Notes under the pieces: generated by a model
What the model was told of the DNA's origin: nothing
What the model saw: only the letters and a program-made list of their open reading frames with translations
Databases searched by the model: none
Shown: piece by piece, positions 1 through 5,077 of the stretch
Layout of the letters: every line of letters begins with the position of its first letter
How positions within the stretch are numbered: position 1 is the first letter of the stretch
NCBI GenBank assembly: GCA_903837255.1
Contig: CAILTZ010000402.1
Coordinates: 1 to 5,554, forward strand
Origin: an uncultured Pirellula sp.
GTDB taxonomy: Bacteria; Planctomycetota; Planctomycetia; Pirellulales; Pirellulaceae
Reading direction: 5' to 3'
DNA: 5,554 nucleotides
Translations under genes and position numbers: made by a program

Positions 1-48
1 TCCGAAAAAACTCCCGGAATTGGCCAGATCCGAGCCAATCGCCTCGAT

Positions 49-1215
49 CTACCAGGAGCTCCCAAAAACCATACTAGAAAACGCTGACAGCGGAGTCGAA
101 AAGAGCAACTCCCTCCAATTCGCATCGGTCAGGAATCGAAAAGCAAAGAAGCCGAGCCATACGATCAGCATTCCATCGACCAGCCGCTTGGTCAGCCCCA
201 AACGTCTTTTGTGACGCTTGGCCTGAGACTCTCCTCGGGATTCCGACTTGGCAACACCGCAGCCTTGGACATTTGGCTCCCATGCAATCACTCCGAAATG
301 GCTCAAGCCGAGCTCGCTAAGCAAGGCATTGACATCGGGTTCGCTTGTTTTCGACAGACGCTCTGGCGCCGGGCCCTTGAGGTAAACCACCAACCCGGCA
401 CAACTCAAAAAGGTAAAAGCAACTACGCACAGCGTCTGGGAAATCGACGCCTGGGAGCTGATCACTCCCCTGCGAGGTGATCCGGTGATCGCGATTGTCC
501 CGGATGCCTGCATCTTGGTTTGCTGAATGTTGTTTTCAATCCGCTCGATCCGCTTGGCACAACGATCCAAGTCACTGAGCATCGCGTCCCATGCCGTTCG
601 ATGAAGCGACTCCTTGGATTCCCCAGAAATTGACTCGGGGGCAATTGACTCAGCGATCAGGCCAGCATTGATCTTTCGATAGGTCACCGCTTGGGCTCTG
701 GTCGTCGTCTCATCGGTCGAGCTTGCTCGATCCTCGAGCGATTCGCAATCGAGGGCACTCTTCTGGCGAGCTCGGTCGAGTTCAAAGAGGGCCATTTGAT
801 GCTCGATCGTCGCAAAACGCCAACGTTCGGCTCGAAGCAGAGCTTCGTCACCGTGCGAATCAACCCCCTGGATTGTAGGTTCGGTCAGTCGCTGGAGTTC
901 CGCGTGGATCTGTTCCAAGGACGCGCGAGAGCCGATTCCCAATCGCAGGCGCACATGCTCCAGACTACTACCCTGGGAACCTACCGGCGAACTTTTCAAA
1001 TCGCGATGGTAGTGAATCCACCGAATCGTATCGCTTTGAATCCTCGGCAGCTGCGAGAGCTTTTGCAAGGTCGCAAGACGCTGGCTCGATACCACCGCGC
1101 TTGCCACAAGAACTGGATCGGCCCGTTGGATCGGAAAAAGATTCAAAGCCCATAGGGCGATAAGCAGTGCGAACAACCCAAGTTGCTTGCCCAAGAACTG
1201 GCTGTATAACCGCAT
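49..1215 (-). CDS. Three-helix membrane protein, Wzz/GNVR-like in outline, function unknown
   Basis: The product has 388 residues and I do not recognise it by family motif. The start ATG at 1215 is preceded by GAGG five bases upstream. Hydrophobic segments lie at about residues 12-28, 259-279 and 346-362, with a weakly hydrophobic stretch near the C-terminus. Between the first two helices is a charged, probably helical region (about 85-240) with heptad-like runs near 125-160 and 205-235, suggesting coiled coil. A basic stretch (331-345, rich in K/R/H) precedes helix 3. By the positive-inside rule the N-terminus and the 280-345 loop are cytoplasmic and the 29-258 domain is outside. That layout, and the residues after helix 1 (about 30-60), recall polysaccharide co-polymerases that set glycan chain length. 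The usual proline-rich motif before the second helix is not evident and there is a third helix, so the family assignment is a hypothesis. It is the second gene of a leftward pair. Confidence 0.75.
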   Translation of the reverse strand: MRLYSQFLGKQLGLFALLIALWALNLFPIQRADPVLVASAVVSSQRLATLQKLSQLPRIQSDTIRWIHYHRDLKSSPVGSQGSSLEHVRLRLGIGSRASLEQIHAELQRLTEPTIQGVDSHGDEALLRAERWRFATIEHQMALFELDRARQKSALDCESLEDRASSTDETTTRAQAVTYRKINAGLIAESIAPESISGESKESLHRTAWDAMLSDLDRCAKRIERIENNIQQTKMQASGTIAITGSPRRGVISSQASISQTLCVVAFTFLSCAGLVVYLKGPAPERLSKTSEPDVNALLSELGLSHFGVIAWEPNVQGCGVAKSESRGESQAKRHKRRLGLTKRLVDGMLIVWLGFFAFRFLTDANWRELLFSTPLSAFSSMVFGSSW

Positions 1216-1230
1216 CGTTGCCTCGATAAG

Positions 1231-1254
1231 AAAAGCCGGCGTTTGATCACCGGC
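1231..1254 (-). terminator. GC-rich hairpin plus T-run before the 388-residue gene
   Basis: Read on the minus strand, GCCGG (1254-1250) and CCGGC (1239-1235) form a 5-bp GC-only stem with a 10-nt loop. It is followed at once by TTTT (1234-1231). This has the outline of a weak Rho-independent terminator for the exported-protein gene upstream. It ends only 15 bases before the ATG at 1215, leaving almost no room for a separate promoter. It may instead lie inside the leader of the downstream gene and act as an attenuator, or reduce read-through. The stem is short, so the call is uncertain. Confidence 0.35.
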
Positions 1255-1319
1255 CCTGATAGACCTTACGGACTAAAACGATTTTTCGGCCTAAACAGCC
1301 CTGCAACATGAGGGATTCC

Positions 1320-1346
1320 GGACTTGTCCTGGTTTGCACGCAAACC
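1320..1346. repeat. Two adjacent short palindromes after the stop codon at 1348
   Basis: GGTTTGC (1331-1337) and GCAAACC (1340-1346) form a 7-bp inverted repeat with a 2-base centre. It begins one base past the TAG stop of the exported-protein gene (minus strand). One base further along is a second inverted repeat, GGAC-TT-GTCC (1320-1329). No T-run follows either, so they do not look like intrinsic terminators. A protein-binding site or an mRNA 3'-end stabilising structure is possible. The symmetry is directly visible; any role is inference. Confidence 0.4.
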
Positions 1347-1347
1347 C

Positions 1348-2010
1348 CTAAAAGGCCCGCCAATGCCCCGAACCACCCATGCTCTGCCCAGGCCACCTAG
1401 GCTGATTCCAACCAGGGGCAAAAAAATTGGGGGCAAAAAAATTGGGGGGAGGAAGCACTCGGGCAGAGAAATTGGGGGCAGGAAAGCCGGGGCTTTGATA
1501 GGGGCTCACGCGGTAGGAGTACGAAGGCACACCCAAAGGGATTCGATTCGATGAACCCACTGGATAACTGATCCTCGGAGCACAGCGGTACTCCCTCTCG
1601 ATCACCCGCTCGATCGCCCGACAAAGATTCCTCATGCGCGTGTCCATCCCGTCAGCGAGGGACTTGAGCGTGCGGTCCGAGCACAAGCAAGGATCGGTGT
1701 AGATCGCTACGCGCAGTTGAGCCCATGTCCCTTCGAGTTGCCGATAAAGCCCCTGGACTTGGTTGCAGGGTGCCCCGCACTTGAGGCTTTGGACCAAGGT
1801 GCATGCAAGTTGGTCGAGGGCCATCGCATGCCGCACAAGGTGACTACGGGGTGCCGTTCGCTGGATCCGCTTGGCAATGGCCTCGGCTCGATGCTCCACC
1901 GCAGATGCTTCTCCAATGGCACAAGCCCATGGATTCCCAGCCCAGGCGGCATGGACCATCGCCAAGGTGGCAAGGAGGAAAGCTAAGGGTCTGTGTATCA
2001 AATTACGCAT
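1348..2010 (-). CDS. Small exported Cys-containing protein with repetitive Pro-rich tail
   Basis: I do not recognise this 220-residue protein. I chose the ATG at 2010 over a TTG at 2040 because it begins a clean Sec signal peptide: Arg2 and a short polar start, a hydrophobic core at about residues 9-20, and a likely cleavage after HAAWA near residue 24. A GGGGG run about 11 bases upstream may serve as ribosome binding site. The mature part (about 25-146) looks helical and carries eight cysteines (30, 70, 78, 82, 108, 110, 130, 143), including CGAPC and CLC arrangements that could form disulphides after export. From about 147 it becomes a Pro/Ser/Tyr/Phe-rich tail lacking cysteine. Within it, residues 178-199 are built of five-residue units (APNFS, ARVLP, PPNFF, APNFF, then APGWN). 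The last residues are Gly/Trp-rich. It is the first gene of a leftward pair and diverges from moaB. Coding is supported by the signal peptide and by in-frame repeats; function is unknown. Confidence 0.72.
   Translation of the reverse strand: MRNLIHRPLAFLLATLAMVHAAWAGNPWACAIGEASAVEHRAEAIAKRIQRTAPRSHLVRHAMALDQLACTLVQSLKCGAPCNQVQGLYRQLEGTWAQLRVAIYTDPCLCSDRTLKSLADGMDTRMRNLCRAIERVIEREYRCAPRISYPVGSSNRIPLGVPSYSYRVSPYQSPGFPAPNFSARVLPPPNFFAPNFFAPGWNQPRWPGQSMGGSGHWRAF
1416..1478 (-). repeat. Degenerate 15-bp tandem repeat inside a coding region
   Basis: The octamer ATTGGGGG recurs at 1426, 1441 and 1471, that is at exact multiples of 15 bp, with a diverged copy between the last two. The two central units are almost identical and contain C followed by seven A. 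Because 15 is a multiple of three, the array stays in frame and encodes pentapeptides of the type APNFF in the tail of the exported protein. The homopolymer runs (A7 and G5-G6) are candidate slippage sites. Confidence 0.85.
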
Positions 2011-2126
2011 GGTCGGACTGCCCCCAATAACAAAAGCCAATCAAAATAGAATGCCACCAAGTCCACCTGCACAACCCGTCTGTTGACTTCGCGGACTCGT
2101 GCTGTAATCCATACAAGTGCTGTACC

Positions 2127-2156
2127 AAAGTTGAATTTATTTTGAAAATCAACTTT
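2127..2156. promoter_or_regulatory. AT-rich inverted repeat in the divergent intergenic region
   Basis: AAAGTTGA (2127-2134) and TCAACTTT (2149-2156) are perfect reverse complements. Pairing can continue inward by TTT/AAA across a single A-A mismatch, giving a 12-position stem with a 6-base loop. It is followed by a T-run (2154-2159). It lies in an AT-rich island between the divergent exported-protein gene (start 2010) and moaB (start 2275). No rightward gene upstream needs terminating, so an operator or leader structure is at least as likely as a terminator. I could not place a convincing -35/-10 pair around it. Confidence 0.45.
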
Positions 2157-2262
2157 TTTATTCAAGTCTGCTCGAATAGCGCTTTGGCAGGGGCTTGTAC
2201 GAGTGTCACCGGCCTGAGTACAGTGCATTCGAATTGAGCACGTTCAGTTCGCTAGCGGCCCC

Positions 2263-2269
2263 AAAGGAG
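2263..2269 (+). promoter_or_regulatory. Ribosome binding site of moaB
   Basis: AAAGGAG lies five bases before the ATG at 2275. This is a near-consensus Shine-Dalgarno sequence and it fixes the moaB start. Confidence 0.8.
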
Positions 2270-2274
2270 CATCC

Positions 2275-2778
2275 ATGAGTGTTAAGGAACATCGAGAGCA
2301 AGCCGAACAGAGTCTGACGGTGGCGATCTTAACCGTCAGCGATACAAGGACGCTCGAAAACGATCTCGGGGGTAACCTAATCCAGAGTTTGCTCGAACAG
2401 GCCGGTCACCAAATCAGCGAACGAAGGATCGTCAAGGACCAGAGCCACGCGATTCGCATGGCATCAACGCAGTTGCTCGAAGCCCCAGGCGTTGATGCTC
2501 TGTTGGTCACCGGTGGCACCGGCTTGGCCGCTCGCGACCAGACCACCGAAGCGATCGAGGGGCTCTATGATGCCAGGATTCCGGGCTATGGAGAGTTGTT
2601 TCGGATGCTCTCGTACCAGGAGATTGGAGCCGCAGCGATGCTCAGTCGCGCAAGCGGGGGCCGGCACGGCCAGCAAGTGGTCTTGACCATGCCAGGCTCG
2701 CCGGCGGGTGTACAATTGGCCATGGAGAAACTGATTATCCCCGAGCTACCCCATCTGGTGCATCATGCAGGCAAGTAA
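2275..2778 (+). CDS. moaB: MoaB/MogA-family molybdopterin adenylyltransferase
   Basis: This 167-residue cytoplasmic protein has the usual size and motif order of the MogA/MoaB family. These enzymes bind molybdopterin and, in active members, transfer AMP from ATP to it before metal insertion in molybdenum (or tungsten) cofactor synthesis. Visible motifs are TVSDTR (20-25, start of the Rossmann-like core), VKD (53-55), the nucleotide-loop motif VTGGTG (78-83) followed by RDQT with Asp88, GYGELFR (104-110), SRASGG (124-129) and the MPGSP turn (139-143). The RD-T acidic position that is catalytic in MogA is retained, so it looks competent. The E. coli MoaB paralogue is reported inactive, so whether this copy acts as MogA or MoaB cannot be settled by eye. 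It is the first gene of a rightward pair, its 3' end overlapping the esterase start by 14 bp. No other cofactor genes are in the window. Confidence 0.93.
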   Translation: MSVKEHREQAEQSLTVAILTVSDTRTLENDLGGNLIQSLLEQAGHQISERRIVKDQSHAIRMASTQLLEAPGVDALLVTGGTGLAARDQTTEAIEGLYDARIPGYGELFRMLSYQEIGAAAMLSRASGGRHGQQVVLTMPGSPAGVQLAMEKLIIPELPHLVHHAGK

Positions 2779-3700
2779 ACGATCGGCTGTGATTCCAAGC
2801 CTGCAACTGAGAATGCTACTGGCAATGTCATTAGGAATGCTCCTGGGGGCTATGGGCAGCTCCGGGTTGGCCCAGGAGCCACCACTGGCCAAGGCCGATG
2901 CTCAGGGTTTTACGAAACGCTTGAGCCGAGCGAGCGAATCCCGCGTGAAGATCCATTTCGACGTTTCGTACTGCCAGCAGAATGATCCGCTCCAAGTGGC
3001 CGATGTGTACATGCCACCGACAAGGGATATCGAACATCAGCCCCTGTATCCAGGAATCTTGGCGATCCATGGAGGAGCTTGGGCTGCCGGGGACAAACGT
3101 TTTGACGCTCTGCACTGTCGCAAGATTGCCGAGCAAGGATACGTAGTCATGGCGATCAATTATCGATTAGCACCCAGAGACAAGCATCCGGCGCAGATCG
3201 ACGATTGCCGTGAGGCGCTGCGCTGGCTGAGCGAACATGCACAGGAGTACCACATCGATCCGGACAAGCTAGGGGTATGGGGCTACTCGGCCGGCGGCCA
3301 TTTGGCCGCCTTGCTCGCTACGGACCGCAAGCCCGAGGATCCGCCGATTAGAGTCTGCGTCGCAGGTGGTGCACCGGTTGATCTGAGGATGATTCCAGAG
3401 GACTCCCGCGTCTTGGCAGGTTTTCTCGGTGGGACTCGCAAGGCCCTCAAAGATGTTTACTTGCAAGCCTCTCCGATCGAGCATGTCAGCCCCGACGATC
3501 CACCCATGATGCTCTACCACGGGGATGCCGACGAGTTGGTCCCGATCGAGTATGCTTCCAAAATGCACAAGAAGCTTCAAGACTCTGGGGTGGCTTGCGA
3601 TTATCTCGTGCTCGGTGGCAAGTCCCACATCATGGCATTCGTCGACGCCAAAGGAATCACTAGATCGATCCAGTTCCTAGATCAGCATCTAAAGAAGTAA
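2765..3700 (+). CDS. Exported alpha/beta-hydrolase (esterase, HSL/BD-FAE type)
   Basis: This 311-residue protein starts inside the last codons of moaB (14-bp overlap, different frame) with no clear Shine-Dalgarno, so translation is probably coupled. An alternative ATG at residue 17 would remove the basic n-region. With the chosen start the N-terminus is a Sec signal peptide: Lys5, Arg6 and Arg16, a hydrophobic core at 17-33, and probable cleavage after GLA near residue 36. The catalytic domain shows the oxyanion-hole motif HGGAW (102-106), NYRLAP (132-137), the nucleophile elbow GYSAGG with Ser175, HGDAD with probable acid Asp256, and GGKSH with His288. All triad positions are therefore present. 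The HGG motif and spacing match hormone-sensitive-lipase-like or bifunctional feruloyl/acetyl-xylan esterases, which remove acyl groups from small esters or polysaccharide side chains. The substrate cannot be read from sequence. It probably works in the periplasm. Why it follows moaB is unclear; it may simply be transcriptional hitch-hiking. Confidence 0.9.
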   Translation: MQASKRSAVIPSLQLRMLLAMSLGMLLGAMGSSGLAQEPPLAKADAQGFTKRLSRASESRVKIHFDVSYCQQNDPLQVADVYMPPTRDIEHQPLYPGILAIHGGAWAAGDKRFDALHCRKIAEQGYVVMAINYRLAPRDKHPAQIDDCREALRWLSEHAQEYHIDPDKLGVWGYSAGGHLAALLATDRKPEDPPIRVCVAGGAPVDLRMIPEDSRVLAGFLGGTRKALKDVYLQASPIEHVSPDDPPMMLYHGDADELVPIEYASKMHKKLQDSGVACDYLVLGGKSHIMAFVDAKGITRSIQFLDQHLKK

Positions 3701-3717
3701 CACCAAACGCTTAAGAG

Positions 3718-4902
3718 TTAGCGGACTGGACTTCCCGGGGACGGATAACCATACCCTTGATTGGCCATCACGGCATTGGAACCAGTGGGCGAATAGGGGG
3801 AAGGCTGCTCGACGATGCTGAACTCAGCCCAAATCGGATTGTGATCCGATACCTTGATCGCCTCGTCCATCGTGATCCCAAAAAACGCAGTCATCTCCAA
3901 CACCCCAGCCTTGCCACTAAACTCATTGGTCGGCCCTCGATCGAACAGAATGTTGTCGTAGAGTTCGGTGCGGCGCGTATTGGTCGGCTGGTCGCTGATC
4001 ACCCAATAAATGCCGGGTACCTTTGCCAAGTTCCCGAACTTCGAGGGCGCTGCATTCAAATCGCCCATCATCAATACATCATCCTCCTTGGCAGTAGTCC
4101 ACTCGTACTCCCGCACCGCATGAAGCACCGTATGCATCACCGGCAACTCGAGCTTGACCTCTCCAGGATCGGTGTGAATGTTCATGAGGGAAAAAGTAAA
4201 CGGGGGATATCCGGCAGGTACCCGCGTGGCAAATCGGCCTACCAATGGCTCACGATGCAATAGATCCGCCGTGTCGTTGACGGTGTAACTAGCCGCAGGA
4301 CTCGATAAGATCCGATTCGTGTCGTAGACGTAGCAATACTGCTCCTTGGAATCCGTCCAACCGAGCCTCGGTCGAAGAATAAAGTCGTAGCGTGCTCCTT
4401 GGGCATTGACCAACTGGATCAATTGCGGCAAGACCGTTTGGTCCGTCGCACGGACCTCTTGGATGGCAACAACGTCAAAGAGTCGCAAGATCTGGACGAT
4501 GCGATCGACCACTACCGGATCGGATACTTTTTTCACGCCGAAGGCTTGGATGTTGAAACTGGCAATCAAGATCGTCTGCTGAGTGCGAACAGGGACCGCC
4601 GATGCTTGGGTGCCATCGGCCGGACGCATCGATGTCATCGAACGGGTCCGAGGTGCGCCGGAGGGGTCGCTGCTGTACCCTGAGGGATACCCCGACGTAG
4701 CCCCTGAGGATGTCGCCACCGGGACCGGGACCGAGCCCGAAGCGTTGAATCCACTTGCACTGAGGTCTTCGACCATATCGCATCCAGCCAAACACAGCCA
4801 CGGCGCTGCAAAGAGCGCAACGCACCCCGGCCAGCCCCATGCCTGCCAATGCCTAGCTTTTGCGATGGCTGGCAAAGGATACCAGCCAAGGTTTCGGAAC
4901 AT
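3718..4902 (-). CDS. Predicted lipoprotein with DNase I-like (EEP) phosphodiesterase domain
   Basis: This protein has 394 residues. I chose the ATG at 4902 because GGAGG lies six bases upstream and a signal sequence follows; a longer frame to a TTG at 4995 lacks both. The N-terminus has a long basic n-region, a hydrophobic segment (about 24-40) and the lipobox LAGC, making Cys41 the likely lipidated residue. Next is a Ser/Gly/Pro-rich linker (about 50-105). The endonuclease/exonuclease/phosphatase domain spans about 109-365: SFNIQ with Asn118, AIQEV with metal-binding Glu149, a NIHTDPGE block with His243, GDLNA with Asp281 and Asn283, and SDHNP with Asp353 and His354. All expected metal and catalytic residues are present. 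The NIHTDPGE block and the YVYD segment resemble DNase I more than inositol phosphatases or exonuclease III, so DNA or nucleic-acid hydrolysis outside the cytoplasm is likely. The C-terminal tail (about 367-394) is Tyr/Pro/Ser/Gly-rich. The gene converges on the esterase with 17 bp between stops and no evident terminator. Confidence 0.9.
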   Translation of the reverse strand: MFRNLGWYPLPAIAKARHWQAWGWPGCVALFAAPWLCLAGCDMVEDLSASGFNASGSVPVPVATSSGATSGYPSGYSSDPSGAPRTRSMTSMRPADGTQASAVPVRTQQTILIASFNIQAFGVKKVSDPVVVDRIVQILRLFDVVAIQEVRATDQTVLPQLIQLVNAQGARYDFILRPRLGWTDSKEQYCYVYDTNRILSSPAASYTVNDTADLLHREPLVGRFATRVPAGYPPFTFSLMNIHTDPGEVKLELPVMHTVLHAVREYEWTTAKEDDVLMMGDLNAAPSKFGNLAKVPGIYWVISDQPTNTRRTELYDNILFDRGPTNEFSGKAGVLEMTAFFGITMDEAIKVSDHNPIWAEFSIVEQPSPYSPTGSNAVMANQGYGYPSPGSPVR

Positions 4903-4908
4903 CCCTAG

Positions 4909-4913
4909 CCTCC
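4909..4913 (-). promoter_or_regulatory. Ribosome binding site deciding the EEP lipoprotein start
   Basis: On the minus strand GGAGG lies six bases before the ATG at 4902. The longer in-frame alternative at 4995 has no comparable site. This is the main reason for the shorter gene model. Confidence 0.75.
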
Positions 4914-4940
4914 ATGCTTGGGAAACCCTAGAACCATCGA

Positions 4941-4961
4941 TTAAGCTATTCCGTAGCTTGA
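4941..4961. promoter_or_regulatory. Inverted repeat between divergent EEP and glycosyltransferase genes
   Basis: TTAAGCTA (4941-4948) and TAGCTTGA (4954-4961) form an 8-position inverted repeat with one T-G pair and a 5-base centre (TTCCG). It sits in the 175-bp divergent gap and overlaps a TTGACG hexamer on the plus strand. That position would suit an operator controlling one or both genes. No T-run follows, so it is not a terminator. The symmetry is visible; the regulatory role is inferred. Confidence 0.35.
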
Positions 4962-5035
4962 CGGTCGGATTGCTCGGTATCGAAATCCGCAGCAACCAAC
5001 GAAGTCTTTAGCTTTTCAAGAGGCTCGGGCACAAC

Positions 5036-5065
5036 ATGAATTTCTCGGCGATGAATTTCTCGGGG
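5036..5065 (+). repeat. Tandem 15-bp direct repeat before the glycosyltransferase
   Basis: Two abutting 15-base copies beginning ATGAATTTCTCGG (5036-5050 and 5051-5065) differ at one base (GCG versus GGG at the end). Each copy starts with an ATG, and both are in frame with a stop at 5075 and with the glycosyltransferase start at 5078. A recent tandem duplication is the simplest origin. Confidence 0.85.
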
Positions 5066-5077
5066 CGAGCTGGCTGA
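5036..5077 (+). other. Possible 13-codon leader reading frame abutting the glycosyltransferase
   Basis: The frame ATG(5036) to TGA(5075-5077) would encode MNFSAMNFSGRAG. Its stop codon touches the ATG at 5078, a TGA-ATG arrangement that could permit termination-reinitiation. AAGAGG (5018-5023) lies 12 bases before the first ATG, rather far for a ribosome binding site. The second repeat copy supplies another in-frame ATG at 5051. No composition evidence can confirm coding at this length, so it may be untranslated leader. Confidence 0.25.

Noticed and set aside
1..38. Possible start of another minus-strand gene (TTG at 38, preceded by GAGG).
   Set aside because: Only 12 codons fit before the window edge, the spacing from GAGG to TTG is just three bases and no motif can be seen. 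The sequence left of the window is needed.
691..1155. Plus-strand open frame of 154 codons.
   Set aside because: It lies opposite the 388-residue membrane protein gene, has no signal peptide or recognisable motif, and its composition is that of an antisense shadow.
1397..1624. Alternative minus-strand frame with a Cys/Phe/Pro repeat.
   Set aside because: It is the +1 reading of the same 15-bp repeat; the main frame has the signal peptide and a longer coherent product.
2083..2108. TTGACT and TGTAAT as a sigma-70 promoter for moaB.
   Set aside because: The spacer is only 14 bases and the -10 match is poor.
3701..3717. Terminator between the convergent esterase and nuclease genes.
   Set aside because: The 17-bp gap has only a CTTAAG palindrome and weak TAAC/GTTA ends, with no GC-rich stem or T-run.
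3757..4263. Plus-strand frame of 168 codons opposite the nuclease gene.
   Set aside because: The minus-strand frame carries all DNase I-like catalytic motifs, so this is a shadow.
4958..4986. TTGACG as the -35 of a glycosyltransferase promoter.
   Set aside because: No acceptable -10 hexamer at 16-18 bases; TATCGA occurs at only 14 bases.
4903..4995. N-terminal extension of the nuclease to a TTG at 4995.
   Set aside because: It would bury the signal peptide about 50 residues inside and lacks the GGAGG site found before the ATG at 4902.
5036..5065. Kinship between this 15-bp repeat and the 15-bp repeat at 1416-1478, since both share AATTTCTC-like sequence and an NFSA peptide.
   Set aside because: Only about eight bases match, the units otherwise differ, and chance plus the common multiple-of-three constraint explains it.
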